From positions 434,001-498,000 of the forward strand of contig JAMXBD010001047.1 in the NCBI GenBank assembly GCA_024138025.1: DNA of 64,000 nt. The letters are read 5' to 3'. This DNA comes from Combretum micranthum. Its lineage: Eukaryota > Streptophyta > Magnoliopsida > Myrtales > Combretaceae. Each line of letters begins with the position of its first letter. Position 1 is the first letter of the stretch. A model generated the notes under the pieces. That model made no database searches. It saw only the letters and a program-made list of their open reading frames with translations, and was not told where the DNA came from. Shown here piece by piece: positions 11,860-23,784 of the stretch. The position numbers were made by a program, and so were the translations under genes.

Positions 11860-12730
11860 AATCAATCGAATCATACTTATTTTATTAAATTAAAAAAAAA
11901 TATAACTTTTAAAAACAATTTAAATTATAAAACTTTTAATCCAAACCAATTTATAAATTTATGATTGGTTTGAATGAGTAAACTGAATCAATTTATAAAA
12001 CCAAACCAAACAATTTTAACAAACATAAAAATATTTTATTTGTAATAATTTTGTTATGATGATTAATTAAATGTTATATTGTTCTCATGATTTTATTATG
12101 ATATTTATTATATGATGAATATTGGTTAGTAATAACTTGTTCCTTCTTTTAAAGTTGTTGTTTGGGTTGAAGTATATTCTTATATTGGTAACTTAATAAT
12201 GTTTTTTTTTATTAATTGTTTGAACTCTATGGAATATGGATTTTGATATTTAGTTATATATCTTATTATATATTAATTTTTCATTGTATCATGTTAGCAT
12301 AATACTTTTATTCATAAATGACTTTTGTTGGTAGATTTTTTTTCCAAATTTATAAGTATATGGTTGACTGGATTATTTTTAAGAGGGATATAGATTATAT
12401 TTTACTATGTATTAGTCGGTGAGTGTATTTTCTCAGTGACTAAATGATTTTATGAAGGATTATGAATTACAAATATGATGGATTTATAGAGCATTTTGTT
12501 GATATTCACAATATGAATTTTGTAAAGTGATTTCGATATTTGAATATCCACAAATGTAAAATATTAAAACTAAGTTTTTTTTATTAGAATTTTGATTTAT
12601 ATATGTAATTTGAATCGAACCAAACTATTATTTAATGGTTTAAATATTTTCTAATCTAAACCAAACCGTAAATTATGGTTTGGATTGGTTTTGTGAAAAC
12701 TAGGACCAAATCGATCTGCGCTCATCCCTA
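11860..12730. mobile_element. Possible hAT-like remnant
   Basis: AAACCAAACC words cluster at 11,935-12,015 and their counterparts at 12,600-12,700, around an AT-rich core with no coding signs. The right edge, GCGCTCATCCCTA, looks like a hAT end, but I found no clean left partner and no 8-bp duplication. Confidence 0.3.
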
Positions 12731-13429
12731 AATACTACAATGAAATTAGGGAAAATTGCAAATAATCTCATGAAGTTTGAAATGGCAATACAAAAGACAT
12801 ATGCCCTGTTAAAGTAAGTCTTAATGGGTTCAAAAGCGCATTTCCATACCAAACTTGAAGTTTAAGAAGGTTATATGCAATTATATGCAATCAACAATGG
12901 TTTTTACTAATTTATCAAAATTTAGAAGAGTAGGTGTATCCATATTAAACTAAAAATTTATAAGTTAAATTGCATTTTATTTTCATCGGGTGGATATGAT
13001 GAATGCGGTAGAATATTATACAAAAATTTAACATATATATATATATATATTTACTTATGCAAATAAGTGATCAACTCGTATAAACAGGTTTTATTTGAGT
13101 AAGGTTCTTCACTAATTGCATTAAAAAAAAAAAAAAACACTACTTGTTTACACCGTCTTATCTAGGATTCATCGTCTCTTTATTCTATTAATATCACACA
13201 TCACATGATTCCACGTAAAGTTTTGTGCAGAAGGTAGATGATCCACTTCTAATTGTCACATTTCTATGAGATCTAAACTTGTTCTGGTTTTATGTTATAC
13301 TATGGGCTAAGATTATAAAACTAGTAGTTAATAGAAAGGGCACCTTGTTTGCTGTTATTTTCCACTTTTTGTTGTCTATGAATGATTAGCTATGGTTAGG
13401 GCTGGCAATTATAAGTATTACAATTTAAG

Positions 13430-13939
13430 ATAAAATCTAATTATCTAATTATTACATATCCATTTGATGGATAAATTTAGATGAAGGCTCCTAAAGTCTA
13501 GCTTAATCTATTTAAAGCGTGGGCCAATTCGGCTATATATGGGGCGGCCTCTACTCTAAACCCATAGTTTGACCTCAATACCAAGCAGATCCATTAAAAC
13601 CCTAGTTATGCTCAAGTATAGTTAGTTTGCTCGATGTCCCACTCATTCAATTCAACTAGAATAAGACTTGTCAACCGCACTCTTAGGAATCTTAGAGTGT
13701 GGCTTAGTATCTACTCTTTCAATAACTGCTATGGACTTCCATGATCTCCACGATGTATCTCCACTTGTGTCAATTGCCTATAACCATTACTCTATAAATA
13801 CTATAAGGTATACCATCCATGGACAGCCTAGTATCACTAGCCCACACTTTTGCTATATTTTTACCCATATCTCTTATTATACCTTATTGACTTAACTTGT
13901 TAGAGTGACCAAATTGGATAAATCCCCTAATGTTTCAGG
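13430..13939 (+). other. Possible plus-strand LTR fragment abutting the Tat element
   Basis: CTATAAATACTATAAGG near 13,793 reads like an LTR TATA region. The downstream words (an acttgttagagtgacc-like phrase, then a C run and TTTCAGG) echo the R-U5 part of gypsy LTRs, here on the plus strand. It stops where the minus-strand LTR begins at 13,940. It could be an older element into which the Tat element landed. I could not define its start. Confidence 0.3.
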
Positions 13940-14618
13940 TGCGAAATTGTTGCTAGAGTTTCCTAAGGAAGGGATGTGATTGCATCGTAAACCTGTAAAC
14001 ACAGAAACTAAGTTAGTGGTATGCTGGGGGGTTATTTGGCACAACCACTCCAATACTTAAGTTAGTTATGTGTTCTTGGGGTCGCTTAAGGAATAACTGT
14101 TAATAGCACTAAAGTCCAGTGAAAAGTCATCCTTACCTCTAGTGTGAGGGTTCCTTATATGGAGTGGCCATAATGGAATACGGGCAACCACAAGGGATTC
14201 TCTTTCCACATGGAATATTTCCCATACCCATTAGTTAGCTTGAATCTTGGGGCACTGTTGTGCCAGCCACAAATCGCGGATGTACTAGAGATAGGGTATG
14301 AAGTTGTTGCGTGTAAAGGATGGTTGATTTGACGTGAATTACCAGGGGGGTACAAATGTCAGATCGTCCTCGACTCCCCTTAGGTTAGGGTTGTGATAAG
14401 CTCGACCTTATCGATAGGGGCCTCCATCCGAGGAGTTGCGATCGAGGTTGGGAACCTTAGCTATTCGAGGAGATCAAGGTTGCCATGGAGCTCAATAGCG
14501 AAGTCAAGGTGTCATGCCTTCATGAAATGGGCTTTGTGGGGAGTTGCACATGGGTCTAGGGGCTTATTAAACTAGGGCTTTAGCCCAACAAGCCTTAGTT
14601 GAAAATCTTCTGTTAACA
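13940..14618 (-). repeat. 3' LTR of the Tat element
   Basis: A diverged direct copy of 35,120-35,771. On the minus strand it begins TGTTAACAGAAGATT and ends near TTTCGCA. A TATAAGG box (complement of 14,151-14,160) precedes the putative R-U5 part. The outer boundary at 13,940 is approximate because the two LTRs diverge there. Confidence 0.78.
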
Positions 14619-14630
14619 CTTGCCCTCCGG
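14619..14630 (-). other. Polypurine tract
   Basis: On the minus strand CCGGAGGGCAAG lies directly against the TG that opens the 3' LTR. This is where a plus-strand priming tract should be. Confidence 0.55.
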
Positions 14631-15079
14631 CACTCTCGTTGCTGATGAGTAAGGGGAGTGACTACCATCGTGTCATTTCTATTGGGATGAGGTGGCGAGC
14701 TCATCTCTTGCCATTTGAGCTACATCTCCAGTGAGATTAGATTATGGTTGTGCCCCATAAGGTTGAGATTTGTATTTTAAGGTCACACAACCAACAGGTG
14801 AGACAGGGAAATCGAAGAGTTTTTAAAGTTTGAAAGGACACATAAACTTGCATTGCGTGAGATAACTAATAGTGTATACAACTGATGAGATAAGACTGTT
14901 GATGCCTGCACTTTTTCCCAAAGAAACTGTTCTCAAGAGTCGCTTCACTCACTTATCAACGGATGCATTGTCTGAATTTTTGAAAATTTCATTTCCTTGC
15001 CAACTTCTGCTATTCTTGAGCCCTCTCCTTATGTTCTCTTATTTTTTTGTTTTTCTTATTTAGAGTAAAACATTTCATG

Positions 15080-16110
15080 GTAGCTAAGGTAGGGTCAATA
15101 GGTTCTTTGGGTGATCTCTTTGGGAACCATTTTGGTAGTAAGTCTTGCACACAAGGTGTTAGTGGGTTAGAGGGGCTATCTAGTGGAGACGATCCTTTGT
15201 TGAACTCACACTCTCATCCATAAGAGGTGATGACTGGAGGAGAGTCGTATTTGATGGCCAATTCTATTGATGATCGGGGAAGGAATGCTATGGGAGAAAG
15301 TGATGGTCTTGATGGTGACGGTGCAGGTGATGAGTTTGATGGTGATTTTAGGAGTAGCGATGAGGACCCTAATAATCCTACATTGGTAGCCAAGGTTTTA
15401 TGTGAAGTAGGGTTAAAGGGTATATCGTTTGTTGGTAGACATATGCCTACTAGATGGGGAGGAGACTGAGTTTGTTAATCCCCTTTTTTTAGGGAAGTAG
15501 TTGTGAGTTGGACCCTTGATGGAATTTAGAGTATGGTCACCTCTTAGGAGATTAAAGACTTCGTGAAGACCCATTTAGCTGGTTGTCCCACTGCTTGGAA
15601 GTTAGTAAGCTTGTAGAGACCGATAAGGTATGTCTATCAGATCACAGGAGGTTTGCCTTATATGAGAGGTTGTTCTTAATTAGGTTGAAAAGTGTCCTTT
15701 ACTAAGTTTCAAAAGGAGTGCATGATGTATTTTAGGCTTTCTCCGGCTTAACTCCTTCCTAATGCATGGATGTTTCTCATGGCTTTTGAGGCTTTGTGTC
15801 TAGCACTACAGGTGAGACTTACCACGACCTTATTCTATTATCATTATATGCACAAACCTTCTCTAGGAGGGTTGTATTGTTTTGCCAAGTGGCCGGAATG
15901 CAACCTAGTGCTCTTTGATGGGCTAGATAGCTCGAGTGGGTACCTTTGGAAGCTCAAGTGGTGGGTATTAAGTAACAAAGAGAAGCATTAGTATAAGTTC
16001 GATTTTTGAGTGCTTTGGTGTAAACCTATCGAGAGCTCGGACTTTAAGGAGCTTGGCCTTAGTGACTCAGCAGTGGCTAAGAAGATCTGTGAATTCATGA
16101 AGGGAAGATG
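15080..16110 (+). pseudogene. Antisense additional ORF of the Tat element (putative transposase / gypsy-type domain)
   Basis: It runs opposite to gag-pol. The open part at 15,227-15,469 is Asp/Gly-rich and acidic. Further on, with frame changes and stops, the product reads FALYERLFLIRLK, then a phrase ending in LLPNAWMFLMAFEALC, then an aromatic-rich part ending WKLKWWVLSNKE. This resembles the plant domain annotated as putative gypsy-type transposon or transposase (PF04195), which occurs as an antisense ORF in Tat elements. That family assignment is from memory of its wording, not a search. Its function is unknown. It is broken by several stops and is not expressible as one protein here. Confidence 0.62.
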
Positions 16111-17267
16111 ATGGCACCTACTAAAAGCCAAGATTGTAGTGGAGAACTATATACGAGATCTCCTTGTTGATTGTGGGCCTCCAAGGAAAGGTACGGTTGA
16201 TCATCTCCAAGGAAGGGCATGCTGGTTCACTTCATTCTTCTCACTCGCTATCTCAAGTTTGTTTGATATTCTTTTAGACATTTTTAATACACTTTCTATG
16301 AGAGTTTTCTTATCAACTGGCCATTGTGAGCCATGGTGTTTTGCTTAGATCCCTAGCTGGAGAGGTTGAGTCCATTGGGTGTTTATGTTGAAGGAATCCA
16401 TAGTTTGTTATCTTTGTTTATATGTGCCAATGGTTCAATCACCTCTGTTTATGTGGAATTTGAGAGTGGCAGAGGACCTAACATAGGAGGTGTTAGTGCT
16501 TTATTGCTTTTGCATTGCCTTGTGTGTAGGGTCCTTTTCCCTCTTTGTTTCTCACTTGAGCGTTTTTAAGGCATGATCCCCTTGAGTGTGGCTTTGAGGG
16601 CCCTTATGGTGGCTCAAGACAAGTGAATGGGGTTGTTAAATTTGTCTCCAGGGCACTTAGAGCCTCTATTGTTACTAAGGTGATAGGATTATCTCAGCCA
16701 CCAACTTTGATATAGGGTTAGTGGCCTTGTTTCCTTTGGAGTTCTCTGCATGGTTTTCCATGTAAGACCATGCAAAACCTTATGTTTTCTCATTGTTTTC
16801 AACATGGCAAGTCTAGTTGCCAGATGTGATGCCTTGAGCCTCAGAGATGAATCTTTCCGAATAGCATCTACATATGTATGTAGCATGTGGTGGTTGGTTG
16901 AGCTTAGTGGCTTAGAGGGGCTTTGAAGAAATTTTGTGGCTTGTGCTCTCTATTTTTGAGAACAGGTAGTGGCACTATGATTGATACTCAAAGCAATCAT
17001 TCGAGCAATTAGATTAATCCAGCTATTATCTTAGTTAAGACATCATCATGTAATCTTTGGTCGAAATGTCTGTCAGAACTATTATAATCAATTTACAAGT
17101 CAATGAACTTTGTCAACTTGTCTTCAACTTTCTTTTTTTGTCTTTCTCTTCTTTATCTTCTTCTTTTCTTTTCTCCTTTCCTTTTTTTTTTTTTCCATAT
17201 GTATGTTGTTAGCTTTTTTTTACGAGTGTTTACATTACATTCTAAGATGGGAGTTGCCCTCAAAGGG

Positions 17268-17930
17268 GGAGTTATTCGACTAGCATGTAAGGGCAATACT
17301 TGTTAGCTTCTAAGTCCCTTACTAGTCTTAGTGATAAGGAGTTACCCTCGAGAAGGTGTTACCTAACAAGCACACTAAGGCGAAGATTAGTTCCTTGTTA
17401 GTCTTAGCAATTGGGAGTTATCCAACTAGCATATGATGGTGAAGCTCATTAACTTCCATGTTCCCTATTAGTCTTAGCAATTAGGAGTAATTCTTAAGAG
17501 GAAGTTACTCGACCAGCACACAAAGGCGAAGCTTGTTTGCTTCCATTTTTCCCTGCTAGTCTTAGCTATTAGGAGTTACTAGACTAGCATAGGAGGGCAA
17601 AACTCATTAGTTTCCATGTCCCAAAGGAAGTTACTAGACTAACACATGAGGGCAAAGGTCATTAGCTTCAATGTCCCTTGCTAGTCTTAGTGATTAAGAG
17701 TTACCCTTACCCTTGAGGGGAAGTTACTCGACCATTATATTATGGCAAATCTCGTTAACCTCCATGTCCTCTGCTAGTCTTAGCAACTGGGAGTTATTCT
17801 TAAGAGGGAGTTACCCAACCAGCACATAAGGCAAAGCTCGTTAGCCTCCATGTCCCCTATTGGTAAGCATAAAAGAGCAGAGCTCATTAGTTTCCATGTC
17901 CCCTACTCATTGCCTTGATAAGTGTAGTAG
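17268..17930. repeat. Minisatellite in the 3' region of the Tat element
   Basis: About eight imperfect units of 55-95 bases. A typical unit opens with TTACTCGACTAGCA or a close variant, then AGGGCAAAGCTC, TTAGCTTCCATGTCCC, CTAGTCTTAGCAATT and GGAGTTA. Unit length varies through missing internal blocks. It lies between the antisense ORF and integrase. Variable tandem repeats in this position are a documented habit of Tat elements and can seed satellites. Confidence 0.75.
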
Positions 17931-18099
17931 GCTAAACTTCCATGTAAGGAGTTCATAGGACCTTAGTTTGACCAGTTAGCATGGAAAGTAGTTCACGTGG
18001 AAACTTCAAGACTTCATTTCATTGAATTTTCATGGAATTGGGCTCCTACTCTAGGAATCTTACAAAGCTATGTGTCATTACTCACAAGAGAAAGAAAGA

Positions 18100-19110
18100 G
18101 ATTGTTCAGAACATCACATTTTCAGTATTAGATGTTTTATTCATTCGAAGAATTGTTGATGTTCCAAGTTATAGGTATGAGTTCCCTATTCAATGTCTCA
18201 AGTTTGTAGGCCCGTTGCCTAAGGCCTCCATGACTTGTATTGGTCCTCCTAAAAGGGGACATTCTTTTCTTTTGTCTCCTTTGTACCTATCACCTCAAGC
18301 TTTCAAAAAACCAATTCCTTAAGTTGAAAACTTTATGCCTGACCTTTTTGTCATAGTAACAAGTTGTTGGGTGCTGGTAAGCTGATATACTTTTTTCTAT
18401 TCAAATCTTTAGTTTCTTCTATAATGTCTACCTCTACCCATAGATTGACCTGGTTGACCATTTTGTCGAAGGACTGCACTTGAATATTAGAGAGTTCGAG
18501 CTTGATAAGGAGCATGACCTTTGTTTCGAAGGCAAGCCTGAAGGGGGTTTCTTCAGTTGATATTTCCTTTGTTGTTTAGTACCCCTACAAAATATTCAGG
18601 AGTTCGTTCGCCCACTTGCCAACAAGGTGGTCTACTTAGGCCTTAATGCTACCAGTGATGGTTTTGTTTATCACTTTGACTAGCCCATTAGCTTGTGGAT
18701 AAGCCACTAGGGTCTAATGTGGTATGATTTTGTACTTAGTGCAAAAATCCTTTACGACATTGCAATTGAATTGTTGGCCATTATTCATGACCAAAGAGTG
18801 GGGTACCTCGAATTTGATCAATATGTTGTTGTAAATGATGTGAGAACACTCCTGTTTGTCACCTTGGCTACTACCTCTATTTCTACCCATTTGGTAAAGT
18901 AATTGCATCTAACAACAACAAACTTTGTTGTGATGTTGACATCATAATGATCCAAGGATGTCAAGGCTGTATTAGTAAAAGGCCAAGGCTAGTAAGCAAG
19001 GAGGTTTGTGCTTGGAGCATGGTCAATCAAGCATGTTTTATAGCTTTCACATCTCTTCACAAACTCTCGGCATCTTTCCTTATGGTTGGCCAATAATCCT
19101 ACTCAAAGGG
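18100..19110 (-). pseudogene. Gypsy integrase remnant
   Basis: Read on the minus strand from about 19,110 downward. There is a zinc-binding-region-like stretch (WPTIRKDAE, then a Cys-containing phrase), then the core: near 18,900-18,700 a segment with IKFEVPHSLVMNNGQQFN followed by FCTKYKI, matching the Asp-Asn-Gly-x-x-Phe core of integrase, then a YPQANG-like phrase. The C-terminal part, near 18,250, carries GGPIQVMEALG, like the Gly-Pro-(Tyr)-x-Val module. Multiple stops and frameshifts break it. The upstream end meets unrelated DNA near 19,115, where a younger insertion separated it from reverse transcriptase. Confidence 0.75.
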
Positions 19111-19119
19111 GAAGAAAGA

Positions 19120-21290
19120 AGTTAAAGATGCATGGATTGTCATTTGAATTGACAATTGCTTTATGGATGATGATGATTCTCTATACTTTCATGTTAAGGA
19201 GATGGGATTGGCTAATTCTCTTTACTTTGAGATCTTGTGTCTGATTTTGATATGCAAATCCCCTGTTTAAATGATAAAGGTAAAGGCTACATTATTTGGA
19301 TTAACTTTGGAAATTTTGGCAAAATTAATGGAAGGACATGTCATAGCAAGTCGGATGGGACATTAGCACATATGAATTGTAAAGTCACTCAATAGAACTT
19401 TTAAAGTTAATGAGAGATACATTGATTCTTGTTTGTCATAAAAGATGGATCAAAATATGAGTAGCTTTATCCCAAAGATTTGTTTGCTTTTATCATTTTA
19501 TTAACATATTTGCTTGAGGATAAGCAAAGCTTAAGTGTAGGAAGTTTGATAAAGGCAATTCACCATACTAATTTGGGTTAATTTATGTCCGATTGTGCCT
19601 TAATTTCCTATTTAATCTAATAAAATTGGTACTTAATTAGAAAATATGTTCATTTCAGGTTTAACAAGGAAAAAAGTCAATATTAGGATCAAAATTTAGC
19701 AAGTATTTGGAAACATACATTACCCAATCAAGATCACGCCCATTATCAAGGCAGTGATTGTCTTTGATATTTTATACAAGGAAAAATAACAGATGTGGCA
19801 AGGAAGAGAAGAAAAAAAAAATTCTCATAGTACATATAACAGCCTATAATATGACCGTTATCAAGGGAGTGATATCTTCTGATCTTCAACAAAAGGAAAA
19901 TATGGCCGTTATGTAATCTGATGAAGAAGGCTATAGAGAATATCATGGGCTATGTAACAACCATGATATGGATGGTGATCTCCACTGATAATCTATATAA
20001 GCAAAATAAGGCCGTTTTCCAAAAGGATCCTATAGTGTACAGTACAGATCACGAGTTGTGACACGACCGTGATAATCAGAGCAACAAATTGCTAGTTTCA
20101 TGAAGATCTAATTATGGGCGTTATTAAGTGTAGAAATTGTGATTAGAAGAGATCACGACCTTGGTCATGGCCATGATCTTCTTTAGATAATTTGGTCCGA
20201 AGAAATAACGGCCATGAGGACGGTTATGTATTATCTATTTTCGAACCGATTCAGATCTAAAGACCCTTTTGAAAGGGGACGAAGGCCAATTGATGTATAC
20301 TTTCACCCATCAGATGCAACCAATATTGAATTCATATAAATAATTTGTTGAAACATTACAAAGCATCAGTCAATCAACAATTTGAAAAAAAATAATCATT
20401 CTCATTCATTCACTCATCATTCTTTGTATCTATAACTCTTATAATTTGTAGGAGAGTAACTCATTTTTTGTAAAAGAAGTCTATTATTTAAGTGTTTTGG
20501 AACATCTTTGTACGAAGATCTTCAAGTGAATCCGTTATTCACGGTTGTTTTTTACATTCTATCTTCTAATTTCTTACTATTGTTATACTATGTAGTGTTC
20601 TTGCATAATGCATGAGTAGTTGTTAGAGGCTTGTATAGCTATGTTTTAGCATGTATATACATGGAATGAATGCTAAATTTTATAGAATTCACTAATCTCT
20701 ATAGTGTATTGGAGTATAATAATTCTACGTAGTGCATGACTTAGGATTAGATTAGATTTCCATGGGATGCGATTGAGAAATCCGCCCTTGGAATAGATCT
20801 AGCTATAGAGAAAGTTTGCTCGTGATGCCTAGAGATAGAGTTGTGAAATCTTCTACATGTAATTTGAAATTAACTTGGGATCATGTTTGTAATACGGTCT
20901 TAGTCGGCTATTAATTAGGAAGAGATTCCAGTAGACAAGGCTAGGATTAGGGTTCAATAGACTTGAGAGTGATATTGATTTAATTAATGGAATCTCGCGA
21001 TTGGTAAGGACATAACTATAACGAAGATGTATTACATGTTAATTAATTGGTGAAGCAAGTCTGTCGTGTTGTTAATTGTTAAGTTAATATAATTTCGTTA
21101 ATTATTGTAATTAACATAGCTGTAGTTAAGATTAGCCAGTTGATAACTTCGATTGCTAAGTTATTAATTTGCTAGATAATAATCAATAGGGTGAGTAGTA
21201 GTACCTGTTGACGACTCCAAGGAATACGACTCTATATTTCATTTCTATACTATAAGTGATAGGTACACTTACCTAGCGTTGACCAAATCA
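19120..21290 (+). mobile_element. Truncated LTR element: 3' end plus one LTR (19,547-21,290)
   Basis: A GAGGATAAGCAAAGCTTAAG phrase near 19,516 followed by a purine-rich tract is the familiar run-up to a 3' LTR in plant gypsy elements. The LTR then starts TGATAAAGG at 19,547 and probably ends AAATCA at 21,290, giving TGAT and ATCA ends. A TATAAATA box lies near 20,334. The U3 part (19,728-20,240) is filled with dyad-like words such as ATAACGGCCAT, GATCACGACC and GGCCATGATC. There is no coding region and no second LTR, and the left boundary in the Tat element is approximate. Confidence 0.5.
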
Positions 21291-21689
21291 TTGAAACGAG
21301 GTAATAGGAATTAATTATTTAAAACTAGGTCAGAAATAGCACACCACGAGACTTAGATTATATACAAGTCCCCATTTGTTTTAGATTTGATTAAGGATAA
21401 GTCTAGAAGCATATAATAGGAGCATGAAATAAATAGAAGTATGATATAAATGTTAAGTTAGTAAGCAATATACTCATATAAATATAAACATGCTGACGAC
21501 ACACTCGCGTTATGTGTATAAATAAAATAACCCAACATCTATAAATTAAATAGACATATTGTTTTGACAGGTTAGAAAAGGGCAAACCTTAATTTATCCT
21601 AAAAATTAGAAAATTAATTACAAATCATAACTACAATTGTATTTTCCACATGTAACTTCTCTATGTTGGGTAACTGGCATGCATAAATA

Positions 21690-21701
21690 TGGTATCAGAG
21701 C
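21690..21701 (+). other. Primer-binding site for initiator tRNA-Met
   Basis: TGGTATCAGAGC is an exact match to the primer-binding site shared by most Ty1/copia elements and many other plant retroelements. Upstream DNA ending near GGCATGCA would be the end of a 5' LTR, whose start I could not fix. Downstream there is a short leader and tandem repeats, not gag, so the element is non-coding or gutted. Confidence 0.6.
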
Positions 21702-21754
21702 TTTAAATCGATATATGAAGATATATGCTTACGCTAAAAAAGGAAAAAAAAAAA

Positions 21755-22045
21755 TGCCTATTCAACCCCTATTTAATTCTATTGAAACCCTATTTAATTT
21801 TATGATTTCAGGGATACCAAAAATATTTTATACAGAAAAGATTATGTCTATTCAACTTTTATTTAATTCTATTCAAATCCTATTTAATTTCATGATTTCA
21901 AGGATACCAAAAATATTTTATTCCCATATACTAAAAAAAGAAAAGACTATGTCTATTCAATCCCTATTTAATTTTACTCAAACCCTATTTAATTTCATGA
22001 TTTCAGGGATACGAAAAATATTTTTTGCCCATATATTAAAAACTT
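21755..22045 (+). repeat. Three tandem copies of a ~90-105-bp unit in a retroelement leader
   Basis: Units start at about 21,755, 21,845 and 21,949. Each contains ATGTCTATTCAA or a variant, two copies of a 21-22-bp half unit (CCCTATTTAATT), ATGATTTCAGGGATAC, then AAAAATATTTT. The repeats happen to be open in one frame (138 codons from 21,637), giving a repetitive peptide with ISGIPKIF, probably by chance. They begin about 55 bases after the primer-binding site. Confidence 0.75.
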
Positions 22046-22324
22046 TAGATTAAAAACATTTATACTAAAAATATTTACACTAAAGGCACCAAAGGGAGTG
22101 GTTTTGTTTTAATAATATAGATATGTACATAATCATATTTATACACATAAATAGTTAGATTAGATATCATAAATATAACAATATAAACATAACATCAATA
22201 TGTTCATAATATAGATAAGATATGAGTTTCATTTTTGGCATTATCATCCTTAGCTTTTATGCATTATGGGGAGATTTTTATCCATGGATAATGCATGAAA
22301 TAATACCTACACTAACTATAGATG

Positions 22325-23784
22325 TGTTGGGTTTCCATAGGTTTTTAAAATTATAAATATCAAATCTTTCGCAACGGAATTCAAAAGGAAAACCCTAACC
22401 CAGTATCCATGTGTATTGATTAGATTAAAACAAAACAAATAGTTTGATTTCGTACCTCTAAAAGCTTGAAACTTGAAATCAATTTGTAGATCGAATTTAT
22501 AGGTACTGCAAAATCACAATACCCTCTACGGTATCCACATGACCGTGCACATCCTCAAAAGATCCTTTCACGTGCTAGCAAATCTAGAACTTTTCTAGAT
22601 GATATTAGGAATTTGTACACACGACTCTTCGTGTTTCACTCTTTAGGGTTTTGCAGATTTTCTTCGTGTTTCACTCTTTAGGGTTTTGCAGATTTCTCTG
22701 CAAGTCTAATGTCGACAGATAAGTCGTTAACCCTAAAGAGATTTCTTTATGTGCCTTTTATACTAATGTCATTCTCACATGAGTAATGACATTAGTGCTC
22801 CTTAATCTAATTAGGGATAATATTTCTTAAAATATACTTCTTGCAATAATAATGTAATATTTTATTATTATTCCCTCAAGACATTAAATTTAGTCCATGG
22901 TCCTTTTGGCTCGTTCTTTTGTGTATGACTCTGTAGGTTCACTTAATGTTGGCAGTTGACCTAAAACAATTTTAGTCAACAATGCATAAGCGGCCTCTAG
23001 CAAGACATTATGTTTACCCAAATCAAATGAAGATTGGTGATCCGATTTTACCTGTTCTATAACTTATGTCATCATCCTTTTGTCTTATGATATCTAGATT
23101 GAATATAAGACAAGGAAAATGTCACCCTTATATTATTCAATCGTGTTGTTTCTCGATCTCTATGTAAACTGAAAAATAAATAAAATCGATGACACTCTCA
23201 ATTCATTTGAGCACGACCATGCATTTGTTAGTCTCACTTATCGAGGGGCCCAAAGATATATCTCTCATAAAGAGAGGGATAAATCTCATCTTAATCAGTC
23301 AACCTCCTTTACATGATTCACATTATGCTCAATCAAAACCTTTATAATTATTCGATTAAGAACAACATTTGATTCAATCAAAACATACTGTTACTCATGT
23401 TGGAATCTATGGTGATTTCAGGTCTAAGGATGTATCGATATTGCTATTATGAGAATCACTTATGACTTTAGTCCATGTAGTGATCTCATAGCGGGTCAAT
23501 CCAATATATATATAGATCTCCAATATATATAGGTCTCCAATATATATATACTTATGAGTTTTATCTGTATCTCTATACACATAAACATCTCATGATCATC
23601 AAATAAAACTCATACTGGATTAATTCACCATCATTTCACAGTAATGAGAATCTAAGAATAAATAGTTTATTCATGAATTCTATTATAAAGTAAACGTCCA
23701 AACTTTGTAATAAAAATACCTCTAAATTAAAATACACATGAAATAACAATACTTAGTAATTAGCCTAGGGCACAATCACTAACA
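22325..23784. mobile_element. Solo LTR, 1460 bp
   Basis: Starts TGTTGGG and ends CTAACA. Flanked by perfect 5-bp duplications AGATG at 22,320-22,324 and 23,785-23,789. The ends form a short imperfect inverted repeat, as LTRs do. No internal region or second LTR is present, so it fits a solo LTR left by recombination. It interrupts older repeat DNA that continues on both sides. The end sequences fit a copia-type LTR better than a gypsy one, but this is a guess. Confidence 0.85.
22628..22697. repeat. 35-bp perfect tandem duplication inside the solo LTR
   Basis: A unit containing TTCGTGTTTCACTC and AGGGTTTTGCAGATT occurs twice, starting at 22,628 and 22,663, with almost no difference between copies. 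Confidence 0.8.

Noticed and set aside
14872..15063. 63-codon frame before the antisense ORF as its N-terminus
   Set aside because: The hydrophobic tail and stop at 15,061 do not connect in frame with the recognisable domain.
17268..17930. CRISPR-like spacing of repeats
   Set aside because: Plant nuclear DNA, units vary in length and there are no unique spacers; it is a minisatellite in a retroelement.
19120..19546. Using TTGAA near 19,145 and after 21,290 as a target duplication
   Set aside because: The sequence after the left TTGAA is not an LTR start, and a 5-base AT-rich match is too likely by chance.
21637..22053. Possible repetitive protein gene
   Set aside because: The open frame coincides with a DNA tandem repeat in a retroelement leader; the peptide is a by-product of the unit.
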